Positions 27,302-36,448 are shown, numbered from the stretch's first letter. The stretch: DNA of 64,000 nt from [Anoxybacillus] calidus (GCF_013760845.1 NZ_JACDUU010000002.1:248001-312000), one strand, 5' to 3'. Numbers and translations: made by a program. Notes: a model not told the origin generated them from the letters alone.

Positions 27302-29161
27302 ATGGGGAAAATCCGTAAGCTCGACGATCATCTGTCTAATAAAATCGCAGCTGGGGAGGTTGTCGAGCGCCCAGCTTCTGTTGTCAAAGAGCTTGTTGAA
27401 AATGCGATTGACGCTGGAAGCACCGTTATCGAAGTGGAGCTGGAAGAAGCAGGACTTGCAAAAATACGCGTCATTGATAACGGCGAAGGAATCGAGGAAG
27501 ATGACTGTTTAACAGCATTTGAACGGCATGCAACGAGCAAAATTAAAGACGAAGCAGATTTGTTTCGCATTCGCACGCTCGGCTTTCGCGGTGAGGCGCT
27601 CCCGAGTATTGCTTCTGTTTCTGAATTAGAAATGAAAACGAGCACAGGCAATGGTCCGGGAACGTTTGTCATGCTTAAAGGTGGTCAACTGATCAAGCAC
27701 GAACGGACAAACAGCCGAAAGGGAACAGAGATTACTGTTTCGAACTTGTTTTTTAATACACCTGCGCGCTTAAAATATATGAAAACGGTGCATACGGAGC
27801 TTGGGCATGTGACAGATTTGCTGAACCGTCTTGCTCTTGCTCACCCGAACATTTCCTTTCGCTTAAAACATAATGGTAAACAGCTATTATATACAAACGG
27901 AAACGGTGACGTGCGGCAAGTATTAGCAGCTATTTATGGTGTAGAAATAGCGAAAAAAATGATTCCACTTCATGCCGAATCCCTTGACTTTGTCATTGAC
28001 GGTTATATTTCGCTGCCGGAAGTGACACGGGCGTCGCGAAATTATATATCAACGATTGTAAATGGACGGTATGTAAAAAACTTTCCGCTAATGAAGGCTA
28101 TTGAAGTAGGCTACCATACATTGTTGCCAATCGGTCGCTATCCGATCGCCTTTTTAAATATACAGATGGACCCGATTCTTGTTGATGTCAATGTTCATCC
28201 CGCGAAGCTTGAAGTTCGTTTCAGTAAGGAAGCAGAATTAAACGAGCTTGTCGAAGCAGCTATACGCCAAGCGTTTCAGGAGAAAACATTAATACCGGAA
28301 ATGCCGTTGAAGCGCGCGGAGAAACGAAAATCAGAACAACAGGCGTTTACATTTGAGCATGTCGTCAACGAGCCCGCAGTGTCTAAATCGGCTCCTGTCA
28401 CATTAGTAGAAAAGAACGAGTATACGCTAGCGGCTTTAGAAGAAGAAAAAGAGGAAAAACCATTCGAAGATGATGTCAAGGCACAGGAAGAGTCTTATTA
28501 TGATGAGAACATAGAGAATATCGAGCCAGAATATAGCCAAATGGAAGAACCTGAGGAAGAAACGGAAGAAATCGCTGAAAGAATCCCGCCGCTGTACCCG
28601 ATTGGGCAAATGCACGGCACCTATATTTTAGCGCAAAATGAGAATGGGTTATACATCATTGACCAACATGCCGCCCAAGAGCGGATTAAATACGAATATT
28701 TTCGTGAAAAGGTTGGCGAAGTGACGAACGAAGTACAAGAGCTGCTTGTACCGCTCACGTTCCAATATTCAACAAATGAATATTTGCTGATTGACGCGCA
28801 TCGGGAAGAATTAGCGAAATGCGGTGTTTTCTTAGAACCGTTCGGACACAACAGCTTTATTGTCCGCTCGCATCCGCAATGGTTCCCGAAAGGTGAGGAA
28901 GCTGCCATTATCGAAGAGATGATTGAACAAGTCTTAACGATGAAAAAAGTGGATCTAAAACAACTCCGCGAAGAAGCGGCGATTTTAATGAGCTGCAAAC
29001 AATCGATCAAAGCGAACCAGCATTTACGGAATGATGAAATTTTCGCATTGCTGGAATCGCTTCGTAAAACGTCTGACCCGTTCACATGTCCGCACGGCCG
29101 GCCAATTATCATCCATTTTTCGACGTATGAACTGGAGAAGATGTTTAAGCGGGTGATGTAG
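27302..29161 (+). CDS. mutL: DNA mismatch repair endonuclease MutL
   Basis: 619-residue MutL. The N-terminal GHKL ATPase has [14 protein letters not shown] and [13 protein letters not shown] Glu-rich linker spans about residues 340-430. The C-terminal dimerisation/endonuclease domain has [12 protein letters not shown] (the DQHAx2Ex4E metal motif), [12 protein letters not shown] and CPHGRP, so nicking activity is expected. ATG 27302 follows AGGAGGTG. The last 38 bases before the final base of the stop codon are the left copy of a direct repeat repeated at 38053: an integrative element has used the 3' end of mutL as its attachment site while leaving the coding sequence whole. Confidence 0.97.
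   Translation: MGKIRKLDDHLSNKIAAGEVVERPASVVKELVENAIDAGSTVIEVELEEAGLAKIRVIDNGEGIEEDDCLTAFERHATSKIKDEADLFRIRTLGFRGEALPSIASVSELEMKTSTGNGPGTFVMLKGGQLIKHERTNSRKGTEITVSNLFFNTPARLKYMKTVHTELGHVTDLLNRLALAHPNISFRLKHNGKQLLYTNGNGDVRQVLAAIYGVEIAKKMIPLHAESLDFVIDGYISLPEVTRASRNYISTIVNGRYVKNFPLMKAIEVGYHTLLPIGRYPIAFLNIQMDPILVDVNVHPAKLEVRFSKEAELNELVEAAIRQAFQEKTLIPEMPLKRAEKRKSEQQAFTFEHVVNEPAVSKSAPVTLVEKNEYTLAALEEEKEEKPFEDDVKAQEESYYDENIENIEPEYSQMEEPEEETEEIAERIPPLYPIGQMHGTYILAQNENGLYIIDQHAAQERIKYEYFREKVGEVTNEVQELLVPLTFQYSTNEYLLIDAHREELAKCGVFLEPFGHNSFIVRSHPQWFPKGEEAAIIEEMIEQVLTMKKVDLKQLREEAAILMSCKQSIKANQHLRNDEIFALLESLRKTSDPFTCPHGRPIIIHFSTYELEKMFKRVM
29123..29160 (+). repeat. Left attachment-site repeat (attL) at the mutL 3' end
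   Basis: ACGTATGAACTGGAGAAGAT, then one differing base, then TTTAAGCGGGTGATGTA. The same 38 bases with a single mismatch (G to T) recur at 38053-38090. It covers the last codons of mutL, so insertion did not damage the gene. The integrase relic starts 48 bases to the right. Confidence 0.85.
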
Positions 29162-29189
29162 CACGGGATTTTTGACATTAAAATTGATT

Positions 29190-29209
29190 TTGCCCACCAT
29201 TTGTCCACC
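29190..29209. promoter_or_regulatory. Possible integrase arm-type sites, left end
   Basis: TGCCCACC-ATT-TGTCCACC: two near-identical heptamers in direct orientation 30-50 bases inside attL. The same words recur at the right end (TGTCCAC, TGCCCAC, TGCCCAC at 37919-37949). Repeats of this kind flanking attachment sites usually bind the integrase N-terminal domain; the role here is inferred. Confidence 0.5.
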
Positions 29210-30324
29210 TAATTATTTAAATATGATTCTAATTTTAATATACTCTCTTTTTCGTATTTTTTTGTAATGTGAAGGTAAACATCAGCTGTCATATTATAGA
29301 AGCATGACCCAATCGCTCGTTCACAAATTTAACATCTGCACCACTTTCCAGTAGCATAATGGCATGTGTATGCTGTAATCCATGCGGAGAAATGTGGTGC
29401 AGATTGGTTTTTTTAAAAATAGAATCTATCACTTTATTAACACCAAAGGGACCTATTTCTGTTCCATTAGGACAAGTAATAACATAGTTGGAATCACGAT
29501 AGTTTGGACCGTATTTTATTTTGTTTTTCTTTTGCCACGTTCTATACGCCTTTAGTTCTGAAGCTAAGGTGTTATCAATTCCAATAGTACGAATACTTGA
29601 TTTTGTTTTTGGGGGCTTAACACCATATTCATTTCTCGATTTTGTTATGTGGATTTCTTTTTTTCAAGGTCAATATCATCCCAAGTCAAAGCAAGCATTT
29701 CCCTTTTTCTCATTCCTGTCCGAACTAGCAGGGAAACAATGATATAATGATGAAAAGGTGCTTGTTTTGCTGCTTTCATAAAGACAGCTAATTCTTCTTT
29801 TGTTAGATAGTTTCTCTTTATATCAGAAACGTCATTTTCCTTTTTTATAACGATGTTTTGGTATTTGTTATGGGTTATCATTTCCAACTCAACTGCTTTA
29901 TTAATTGCTGTACAAAAGATAGAATGTATTGTCTGTACGGTTTTTTTAGCGAAGGTTTCCGTAAGACTGTTAATGAATTTTTGATATTCTATTCTGGACA
30001 ATTGGGATAGCTTAAAATGTCCAAGTTTAGGAATGATAACAGAATTGATGTATAACTTTCTTACGCGTAAAGTATTTGGCTGGCAGATAATCCATACACG
30101 TCTATCTAGCCACTCATTTAGCCAATCCTTTATTAGTACGTCTTGATTTTGTATGACGGAGTGTTTCCCTAAATAGAGTTGTTTCTCAATCTCTGTAGCT
30201 TCAATCTGTGCTTTTTTTTTGTCTTAAAACCTGCTTTTGTTTTCTCTCTTTTCTTTCCTGTAACGGGATCAGTGTATTTGATTCGATACTCCCAAGAGCT
30301 TCCTCTTTTACGAAAACTAGCCAC
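29209..30324 (-). pseudogene. Tyrosine-type integrase of the mutL element, three frameshifts
   Basis: Reading the minus strand from GTG 30324 gives MASFRKRGSSWEYRIKY (AP2-like arm-binding domain). The core-binding domain (KDWLNEWLDRRVW) and catalytic domain follow: VRTGMRKREMLALTWDDID, then SPHGLQHTHAIMLLESGADV, GHAS and a distal Tyr in MTADVYLHITKKY. The frame breaks near 30211 (nine A where ten are needed), near 29656 (seven A where eight are needed) and near 29293 (one base short). Full length would be about 370 residues. The HxxR box reads HGLQH, so the catalytic Arg also appears changed. Two of three breaks are in A-runs, so sequencing error cannot be excluded for those. Confidence 0.82.
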
Positions 30325-30342
30325 GATCCACCGCCTCATTTT

Positions 30343-30498
30343 TTAATTCTTCATTTGAAATTCAATTTCTTGCAGCATCTTTAATTTAACTCTGATTTCA
30401 AAAGCAATAGGAGATCCTGGTCTGCATTTTTTCTGTCGTTCCTCTAACTCTTCGCGAAGGTCCATTAGCAAAATGTCGATTTTATGAAAAATATTCAT
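30343..30498 (-). CDS. Small helical protein upstream of the integrase
   Basis: 51 residues from ATG 30498 (MNIFHKIDILLMDLREELEE, then about 30 charged helical residues ending QEIEFQMKN). A GGAAGGAG ribosome site lies 8 bases upstream. It ends 18 bases before the integrase start, so the two were cotranscribed. No family recognised; small proteins in this place are often excisionase- or regulator-like, but nothing in the sequence shows a DNA-binding fold. Confidence 0.55.
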   Translation of the reverse strand: MNIFHKIDILLMDLREELEERQKKCRPGSPIAFEIRVKLKMLQEIEFQMKN

Positions 30499-30604
30499 AT
30501 ATTCTCCTTCCTTTCTAAAAGTTTGTGGATTGAGATTGAAAAGGAATCATTCGATAAAACGCATCACCCCATTTTAAAACAGGAATGTACGTTCGGTTTT
30601 AGGG

Positions 30605-31036
30605 TTAAAATTTTTTAAGACAAACAAGTTCTTTTGGTACACTGTGCATTTTGGCTATATCGTATATACTCAGATCGGTGCCTCGGTATTGAGCGATAAC
30701 GTCATCTGGAAGCAATAGCTCGACAGCAAATGCGTTAGCTTCCACTTCAAGTTTTTCCACAGAAAATAGAGTATTAGCCCGCAGAAAAGGGATATTAGAT
30801 TTCGGATGAAGCACAGCATGTCCAAGTTCATGAGCACATACAAAGCGCAGTTGCTTTTCGTTCAGCTGATTATTGAGATGAATAAACTGGACTCTTTTGT
30901 AAGAGCTATAAAATCCGAGGGTATTTCCAAGCTCCGCGAACAAGACAATGATGTTTTTTTCTTTTGCTATTTGAAACGGGTCGTTAGATTTATGTATCTT
31001 TATAAGTTGCCTCACTCCTTCTTTTATTGCTTTCAT
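30605..31036 (-). CDS. ImmA/IrrE-family metallopeptidase
   Basis: 143-residue protein with the zinc motif HELGH (CAHELGHAVLHP, about residues 69-80) and a downstream Glu-rich segment VEKLEVEANAFAVELLLP, as in ImmA. ImmA cleaves the ImmR repressor of ICEBs1-like elements to induce excision. The expected cI-like repressor is missing; upstream lies only a 32-codon minus-strand tail (MIEELIKISLENSMRL..., ending at 31059) and then an unrelated plus-strand gene fragment. The catalytic residues look intact, but without the partner the circuit is broken. Confidence 0.8.
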   Translation of the reverse strand: MKAIKEGVRQLIKIHKSNDPFQIAKEKNIIVLFAELGNTLGFYSSYKRVQFIHLNNQLNEKQLRFVCAHELGHAVLHPKSNIPFLRANTLFSVEKLEVEANAFAVELLLPDDVIAQYRGTDLSIYDIAKMHSVPKELVCLKKF

Positions 31037-31157
31037 TCCCCTGACCCCCGTATTTTATTTATTTTCTATATTTTTTAGGGGTAAATTTTTTCTTAGCGAT
31101 TTGTTTCGCTAATCTCATAGAGTTCTCCAAAGAAATTTTGATTAACTCTTCTATCAT

Positions 31158-31565
31158 GTGACAGTTGATGCTCAAACAAACAAACCAGTCATCGAATACA
31201 CGGTTGACGATCGAGGCGTTGTTACGGAAGTAAAACCGACTCATGAGCAACTAGAAGCAGATTTAGATTTACCGGCTCCTGAGGTTGAAACAAAAGAATT
31301 GTACAAGGAAATCGACTTGGAAGTGGTCGATGATTTCATTATGGAAGGTATGTCACCGCGCTATGAAGATCTGCCTTACGATTTCGAGAGCATTCTGAAA
31401 CGAGTAAATAAAGACGGTGAATCTATTGCAACAATCGCTAAGGAACTCGAGCTCCATCCGAACCGTTTGCGCAATATCATTGATACTTATCGCAAATGTG
31501 TCGCTCCTCTTGCTGAGAAATGGAACGAGTGGAGAGAAAAACAAGAAAAAGAGGATGGTCAATAA
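31158..31565 (+). CDS. Unrecognised protein, probably the C-terminal part of a truncated phage gene
   Basis: 135 codons from GTG 31158: an acidic N-terminal part (QTNKPVIEYTVDDRGVV) and a helical C-terminal part with a possible HTH (GESIATIAKELELHPNRL). No ribosome site precedes the GTG, and codon usage seems continuous from the first codons, which suggests that the true N-terminus was lost at a junction near 31150. It points away from the ImmA gene. I do not recognise the family; a role in phage replication or regulation is only a guess. Confidence 0.45.
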   Translation: MTVDAQTNKPVIEYTVDDRGVVTEVKPTHEQLEADLDLPAPEVETKELYKEIDLEVVDDFIMEGMSPRYEDLPYDFESILKRVNKDGESIATIAKELELHPNRLRNIIDTYRKCVAPLAEKWNEWREKQEKEDGQ

Positions 31566-31782
31566 ATCAAAAGGGAGCAGTTCTTTCTGCTCCCGAGCTT
31601 GAAAAAGTGGGGATGGAACCGACCGGTTCCCCGGTTGATTCCATCCCTAAGCTTGAAAATACAAGAGTAAAAAGTCAGCGAAAGAAGATGAACATTAAAT
31701 GTTGATGTTATTTTGACAAGACGATGAAACAAAAGAGTAATTTTGTTTCTTGAGTATGAAACTCTACGAATTATATTTGGAT
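31566..31782. other. Hairpin-rich spacer
   Basis: Contains GGGAGCAG / CTGCTCCC at 31571-31593 and a larger stem GGGATGGAA / TTCCATCCC at 31610-31648 with a nested CCGACCGGTTCCCCGGTT loop. The words GAGCTTGAAAA and AAGCTTGAAAA flank the larger stem. No terminal T-run follows, so these may be structural or relic rather than terminators. No gene seen. Confidence 0.4.
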
Positions 31783-31914
31783 TTAATCTTGATTTTCCTT
31801 TGAATTTGTTTCTTTCTCTATGATTTTCTCTATTTTTTCTGTGTTACTTTTAGCATTAATAATCTCTAATATTTGGTCCAAGCCCTCAGAGGTTTTTTCA
31901 TTTTCGTTTTTCAC
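31783..31914 (-). CDS. Small charged protein, 43 residues
   Basis: GTG 31914 with TGGAGG seven bases upstream gives MKNENEKTSEGLDQILEIIN followed by a Lys/Glu-rich helix ending TNSKENQD. It lies on the same strand as, and downstream of, the L,D-transpeptidase gene. No family recognised. The clear ribosome site is the main support. Confidence 0.45.
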   Translation of the reverse strand: MKNENEKTSEGLDQILEIINAKSNTEKIEKIIEKETNSKENQD

Positions 31915-32069
31915 TTTTAGACCTCCATTAATTCGAGTTTTTAATAACAGTTTTGCCTAAAGGTATATGTTCTAAACCTGAAAAAATTTGTGGATTAAAG
32001 AAACTAAATAAGCATTTGTGTTTCATAGTAGATCTAAACTATGCAGTAAAGAGGGCAAGACTAACAGAG

Positions 32070-32405
32070 TCATTTATGAATAAAAACCCTAGTACCAATT
32101 GGAACTCTAGATGATAATTCTAGAACATCATGATTAAACATTCTAATACATCCGTGTGAGACATTCTTACCGATTGAAGCTGGGTTATTTGTTCCGTGTA
32201 TACCGTAATGAGGTTTTGACAATCCCATCCAAAGCACTCCAAATGGTCCGCCGGGATTACGTTGTTTATTGATAATCGTGTATGTCCCAGAAGGTGTTGG
32301 TGACAATATTTTTCCAACTGCAATTGGGTAAGCTTTTATAAGCCTGTTTCCATCAAAAAGTTTTAATTGATGTTGTGATGTAGATACGTCAATCCATTTC
32401 GCCAT
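32070..32405 (-). CDS. Minimal L,D-transpeptidase (YkuD domain)
   Basis: 111-residue YkuD-domain protein that would form 3-3 peptidoglycan cross-links or attach groups to peptide stems. The catalytic box SHGCIRM is intact, with the upstream His in YGIHGTNNP and [12 protein letters not shown] before it. It lacks the LysM domain and the signal peptide of B. subtilis YkuD, so it may act in the forespore or mother cell, where YkuD-type enzymes have been tied to spores. TGGAG upstream serves ATG 32405; the longer frame to 32453 has no ribosome site. It is cargo of the mutL element. Confidence 0.82.
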   Translation of the reverse strand: MAKWIDVSTSQHQLKLFDGNRLIKAYPIAVGKILSPTPSGTYTIINKQRNPGGPFGVLWMGLSKPHYGIHGTNNPASIGKNVSHGCIRMFNHDVLELSSRVPIGTRVFIHK

Positions 32406-32589
32406 GAAGAACAACTCCATTTTTTTGAATATTGTATGAAGTAACTCAGGCATTTGTTAATAACAGGAATTGATTGAACAATTAAAAAGGAAAGAAAGCA
32501 AAACTGCTTGATGAACAGTTCGAAGATTATACGAAACAAAATAGCAATTGTGTTGCCCTATTATTCAATAAGTAAAGAAAAAATAAATG

Positions 32590-32625
32590 AATACAAAAAA
32601 GGACAGATCTATATGATCCATCCTT
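32590..32625 (-). terminator. Terminator of yjcZ copy 1
   Basis: On the minus strand AGGATGGATC...GATCTGTCCTTTTTT forms a hairpin with a T-run. The same terminator follows the other two yjcZ copies (38310-38345 and 40015-40050). Confidence 0.75.
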
Positions 32626-32649
32626 TAAAACTATTAAACGGATTCTAGA

Positions 32650-32754
32650 TTAGTAACCACCAAAACCACCAAAGAAACAACTACATCCAACAATAATTAA
32701 CAGGATAAATAGCACAACAATAAAAGCAAAGCCGAATCCATAGCCACCTGACAT
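32650..32754 (-). CDS. YjcZ-family sporulation peptide, copy 1
   Basis: 34 residues, [20 protein letters not shown] then a segment ending [12 protein letters not shown]: a Gly-rich N-terminus, one hydrophobic helix and a Cys/Gly/Tyr-rich tail, the hallmark of the YjcZ/YhjR-like spore peptides. AGGAGG lies 8 bases upstream. A sigma-K-like promoter (AC, 17 bases, CATAGGATG) lies at 32788-32815 on the minus strand, in the same place as in copies 2 and 3. This copy is inside the mutL element. Confidence 0.82.
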   Translation of the reverse strand: MSGGYGFGFAFIVVLFILLIIVGCSCFFGGFGGY

Positions 32755-32990
32755 TTTGTAAACCTCCTGTTTTAAAAGGATAGTACATCCTATGGAAAAC
32801 ATAGTGAAACTGTATAAGGCAATTATCACAGGTAATGAAAAAAATGATGAATCAGTTTAGCATTTTGTTGACACGGGTGGTGAAAGCGTGTAGCAACTAT
32901 CGATTTTTGATTTTCTCGAAAGATACTAGTCCACACGTTAACACACCCATCGCCGTATAATAAATCAAAATGAATGAAAGGAGAAAAGCG

Positions 32991-33365
32991 ATGGAGATAC
33001 CTGTTAGTGGTTATTTGGTTCATTCTGATGATTCAGACTCATATCACTCACACAGCTTATATATTACTACTTGGGATGGCAGGCCTGTGCATGTTCACCG
33101 GTTCTCTGGGGTTACTTCTTATGACGTAGGTCATAGTCATAGATATGTTGGAGAGACAGAGCCTGCGCCAAGCGGTGTTCCACATACACACCGTTATTTT
33201 ACATTTACCTCCTTCGATGATGGGCATAGGCATGAGATAAGGGGAGTTACCGGACCGGCTATTCCACTTCCTGGAGGGGGACATTATCACGAATTCTCTG
33301 GAGTTACAACAACCAGCGGCCGAGTTCCTCACTCGCATCGATACAGGGGAAGAACAAGTGGATGA
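32991..33365 (+). CDS. YmaF-family histidine-rich protein
   Basis: 124 residues starting MEIPVSGYLVHSDDSDSYHS. It consists of about five repeats of a GHxHR(Y/F)-x-G-x-T type unit (VHVHRFSGVTS, GHSHRYVGETE, PHTHRYFTFTS, GHRHEIRGVTG, HYHEFSGVTTT, PHSHRYRGRTS). This matches the YmaF family of Bacillus, and the paired histidines suggest metal binding. AAAGGAG upstream fits ATG 32991 rather than ATG 32970. In B. subtilis ymaF lies near miaA-hfq downstream of mutL; here it sits inside the att-bounded element. Function unknown. Confidence 0.85.
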   Translation: MEIPVSGYLVHSDDSDSYHSHSLYITTWDGRPVHVHRFSGVTSYDVGHSHRYVGETEPAPSGVPHTHRYFTFTSFDDGHRHEIRGVTGPAIPLPGGGHYHEFSGVTTTSGRVPHSHRYRGRTSG

Positions 33366-33639
33366 AAAAACTGATGTTAACCACTTGTTGAGGATTTGAA
33401 AAAGCTCATCCGAAGATTGGATGAGGAGGAGCCAAGGTTGTAGGCTTAAAAAGGAACAAGGTCATGCTAAAGTATGTACAATGACTCAAGAGGATGGAAG
33501 TTGACCTTGCTCCATTAAGATTTATTTCCACAATTGAAGTGTTTAATACAAAAAAAATAAAAAGCCAGGAACTCTCCCGGTATATGAAATGGAATACAAT
33601 AGATCACTAACCATATTATAACACACGAGAGGGTTCCAA

Positions 33640-34104
33640 GTGGTGAAACAATTGTCATTTAAGCTTCCTGAGATAGACAGAGAAAAAACGAAAGAAGCTG
33701 TTGAAGCTGCACTGGAGAAATATCGGTTTTATCTTCTTACTGTTCCAGAAGATCAACTACCTAAATTGACAGCATCTTATATACTTGAAGTTCCTCCTAC
33801 TAAGACGAATAAGTTTCATTCATCTACAGAAACAGCAGTGATTGACAAGGTGGATTTTGAACGAGAGCGCGATGAATATATGGAATGGATTAGACGTGGC
33901 GTAAATCGGCTTAGTCCAAGGGAAAGGAAGTTGATCATCAAGCGATACTTAAGCGATGAGGAAATTTACGATTACGAGCTCTACAATGAGATGGGAATGA
34001 GCGAAAGTAAGTATTATCGTTTGAAAGCACGGGCTTTTTATAAGCTGGTGTTCATATTGCGAATTGAAGTGTACAAAGAAGAAGAGACACCTGTGTTGAT
34101 ATGA
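33640..34104 (+). CDS. ArpU-family phage transcriptional regulator
   Basis: 154 residues, matching ArpU-type late regulators of Gram-positive phages. A helical N-terminal half is followed by a sigma-factor-like HTH: LSPRERKLIIKRYLSDEE, then YNEMGMSESKYYRLKARAFY. GTG 33640 is preceded by GAGAGGG. The last codon and stop (ATA TGA) run into the left end of the IS3 element, whose first bases supply the TGA, so the native C-terminus may differ. The C-terminal half of a second arpU survives at 43693-43857. Confidence 0.78.
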   Translation: MVKQLSFKLPEIDREKTKEAVEAALEKYRFYLLTVPEDQLPKLTASYILEVPPTKTNKFHSSTETAVIDKVDFERERDEYMEWIRRGVNRLSPRERKLIIKRYLSDEEIYDYELYNEMGMSESKYYRLKARAFYKLVFILRIEVYKEEETPVLI

Positions 34105-34168
34105 TCCCCTTATAGTAGACAGAAAAAAGAAAGCCAATTAATCTGTCTACTATGGAGGGGATTTTTCT

Positions 34169-34465
34169 ATGGGGAAAATACGAAAAACATATGATGTAAA
34201 GTTTAAAAAGAAAGCAGTGGATTTATATTTGAAAGAGGGCATGGGCTACAAAACAGTGGCTAAAGAATTAGGGATTGATCATTCCATGGTACGTCGATGG
34301 GTTAAACACTATGAACAGGAAGGAATACAAGGTCTAGAGGAAAAACGAGGAAAGGCAAAAGGACCAGGCAAAGGAAGACCGAGAACTCGTCCAGGAGATC
34401 CTGAAACGAAAATCAAGCGTCTTGAGGCGGAAGTAGAGATGCTAAAAAAGCTCTTAAAGATGTGA
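34169..34465 (+). CDS. IS3-family transposase OrfA (HTH domain)
   Basis: 98 residues with an HTH_28/IS150-type DNA-binding domain (YKTVAKELGIDHSMVRRWVKHY) followed by a basic linker and a leucine-zipper-like helix (KIKRLEAEVEMLKKLLKM). ATG follows GGAGGGG. The frame holds CTA AAA AAG at 34442-34450, a classic A-AAA-AAG -1 slippery heptamer; slipping there joins OrfA to OrfB to make the OrfAB transposase. Confidence 0.92.
   Translation: MGKIRKTYDVKFKKKAVDLYLKEGMGYKTVAKELGIDHSMVRRWVKHYEQEGIQGLEEKRGKAKGPGKGRPRTRPGDPETKIKRLEAEVEMLKKLLKM
34444..34450 (+). promoter_or_regulatory. Programmed -1 frameshift site in the IS3 element
   Basis: A-AAA-AAG in the OrfA zero frame (CTA AAA AAG), 15 bases before the OrfA stop codon. 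The -1 frame is open straight into OrfB. This is the standard arrangement of the IS3 family. Confidence 0.8.
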
Positions 34466-35355
34466 AAGGGGGAATGGAAGCAGTACCAGCTCACAAGAAA
34501 TTCGCCATCATTCAAGAAATGGCTGGGTGTCATGGTTCGATTCAACAATTATGTGAGATAGCAGGAGTGTCTCGAAGTGGATACTACAAGTGGGTAAAAC
34601 GACAGGAACGCCCTTCTCAGAAGCAATTGGAAGACGAGCATCTAAAGAAAAAAATCGAGGAGTGCCATGAAGAACTGAAAGGCATCTATGGGTATCGGAG
34701 AATCAAAGTCTGGCTTAAACGGAAATACAAACTGAGTATCAACCATAAACGAGTACAAAGGCTGATGAGGGAGATGGGCATCCGTGCGGTGATTCGGAAG
34801 AAACGGCCTTATTACGGAAAGAAAGAGCCTTATGTGATTTCGGATAATCATCTAAACAGAGATTTCCACGCGTCAAAACCAAACGAGAAATGGGTTACAG
34901 ATATTACATATTTAATTTTTAATGGGCAAAAGCTCTATTTGTCCGCCATTAAAGACCTATACAATAATGAAATCGTGGCCTACCATATCAGCCAAAGAAA
35001 TGACATCAAACTGGTGATCGACACGCTAAAAAAGGCCATAAAAAAACGGAATGTAAATGGACTCCTCCTACATAGTGATCAAGGGTTCCAATATACATCC
35101 CGTCAATACAACAACCTACTAAAAAGATACAATATAAAGGCTAGTATGTCCAGAAAAGGAAACTGTTTGGACAATGCCTGCAGGGAAAACTTTTTTAGCC
35201 ATTTCAAGGCAGAGTGTTTCAATCTGTACTCTTTTCGCACAGCCGAAGAGGTGAAGGATGCCGTACACAAATATATTCGTTTTTATAATCACCAACGTTT
35301 CCAAAAGAAATTAAACAACCTGAGTCCTTATGAATATAGGACTCAGGCTGCTTAA
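34462..35355 (+). CDS. IS3-family transposase OrfB (DDE integrase domain)
   Basis: 297 residues: HTH_21 region (GIYGYRRIKVWLKRKYKLS), then the rve DDE core with Asp in WVTDITYL, Asp in LLHSDQGFQYTS and Glu in NACRENFFSHFKAE, all intact. Translation is probably mostly as an OrfAB fusion after the slippage at 34444-34450; the -1 frame reads KKALKDVKGGMEA without a stop. GTG 34462 could serve as an independent start. Confidence 0.92.
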   Translation: MKGGMEAVPAHKKFAIIQEMAGCHGSIQQLCEIAGVSRSGYYKWVKRQERPSQKQLEDEHLKKKIEECHEELKGIYGYRRIKVWLKRKYKLSINHKRVQRLMREMGIRAVIRKKRPYYGKKEPYVISDNHLNRDFHASKPNEKWVTDITYLIFNGQKLYLSAIKDLYNNEIVAYHISQRNDIKLVIDTLKKAIKKRNVNGLLLHSDQGFQYTSRQYNNLLKRYNIKASMSRKGNCLDNACRENFFSHFKAECFNLYSFRTAEEVKDAVHKYIRFYNHQRFQKKLNNLSPYEYRTQAA

Positions 35356-35533
35356 ATGTGCTTTTTTATTCCTGTCTACTTGACAGGGGTCACTTCACTT
35401 TGGGGAGGCTCTTTTTGTTCATAAAAAAGAAGGCGGAGTAAGACTTAAATGTACTATAATGATTAGAGGATACTGTGTTCAATATAAGAGCATACATGCA
35501 TAATGGATGAATTATATTAGAAGGAGTGAGTAT

Positions 35534-36433
35534 ATGAAGCCAAGTTTTATTCTTCCTGAATTAGGAGAAAATAGTCATATTCGTTATTTTTCTTCTTTTT
35601 TATTAATTTTATTGTTTATGATAGTAATCGGAGGTGGTATGTATATATTTTCTATTCTGATTACAGACAGTATAAATCCCAAAATAGTAGATTTAGAAAA
35701 CTTGAGACTAAAAGATTCATTGGTAGATTTGTTTTTATCTCATATTACTAATGTTTTTTGGATTTTGGGTATATGGATTTCGGCAAAAACCATACATAAA
35801 CGTTCACTAATTTCATTTATTACTCCTTATCAAAAAATCAACTGGAAACGTGTATTTTTTGGATTTGCTGTCTTTTTTGCATTATTATTTATTAGTCAAA
35901 TCATCGATATGCTTTTCTACCCAGAAGATTATCAATGGAACAATTTTGATACTTCACGCTTCATTTGGTTACTAGTAGCCGTTATTTTTCTGATTCCTAT
36001 TCAAACTACTTCGGAAGAGTTATTTTTCAGAGGATTTTTACTACAATGGATAGGGAAACTAATCAAACAACCTATTTTATTATCTATGATAGTAGGATTG
36101 ATTTTTGGATCTTTACATTTTGGCAATCCTGAGATGACGAATGGAGCATTTTGGGTAGGATTAGATTATGTTTTCACTGGTTTTATTCTCTCATACATCA
36201 CTGCACGAACCAATAGCGCAGAATTCTCTATTGGTGCTCATGCTGCGAATAATATGTTTTTAGGTATCTTTTTAACAGAGAAAAACAGTGTATGGGGAAA
36301 CATTCCTTCTTTATTTGTCGTAACCAATGTAGATGGTATGCTTTCTACTATTTATTCGATTATTACATCTACTCTGTTTTTTATTATAGTTATTCATTAT
36401 CATAATAAAAAAATAGCCTCTGTTGCAATATAG
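35534..36433 (+). CDS. CPBP-family intramembrane metalloprotease, copy 1
   Basis: 299 residues with about eight hydrophobic segments. CPBP (Abi/CAAX type II) motifs: SEELFFRGFLLQW (EExxxR, about residues 167-179), FGSLHFGN (FxxxH, about 202-209) and AHAANNMFLG. AAGGAGTGAG upstream fits ATG 35534. The gene, its promoter region and its 3' terminator are closely repeated at 46506-47459. Family members cleave prenylated or bacteriocin-like peptides or C-terminal sorting signals; the substrate here is unknown. It belongs to the mutL element. Confidence 0.87.
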   Translation: MKPSFILPELGENSHIRYFSSFLLILLFMIVIGGGMYIFSILITDSINPKIVDLENLRLKDSLVDLFLSHITNVFWILGIWISAKTIHKRSLISFITPYQKINWKRVFFGFAVFFALLFISQIIDMLFYPEDYQWNNFDTSRFIWLLVAVIFLIPIQTTSEELFFRGFLLQWIGKLIKQPILLSMIVGLIFGSLHFGNPEMTNGAFWVGLDYVFTGFILSYITARTNSAEFSIGAHAANNMFLGIFLTEKNSVWGNIPSLFVVTNVDGMLSTIYSIITSTLFFIIVIHYHNKKIASVAI

Positions 36434-36448
36434 TGAAATAACGAATAA

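Larger units (their letters stand above)
34102..35392 (+). mobile_element. IS3-family (IS150-like) insertion sequence
   Basis: Left end TGATCCCCTTATAGTAGACAG (21 bases seen, here cut at its core GTAGACAG) and right end, read inward, TGACCCCTGTCAAGTAGACA form imperfect terminal inverted repeats. Between them lie orfA and orfB with a -1 frameshift signal. Both frames are intact, so it looks potentially active. Flanking triplets (ATA left, CTT right) do not give an obvious target duplication, which suggests a rearrangement after insertion or misplaced ends by a base or two. Confidence 0.85.

Noticed and set aside
31520-31705. 61-codon plus-strand frame over the hairpin region
   Set aside because: Overlaps the end of the preceding reading in another frame, has no ribosome site and is mostly made of the two hairpins.
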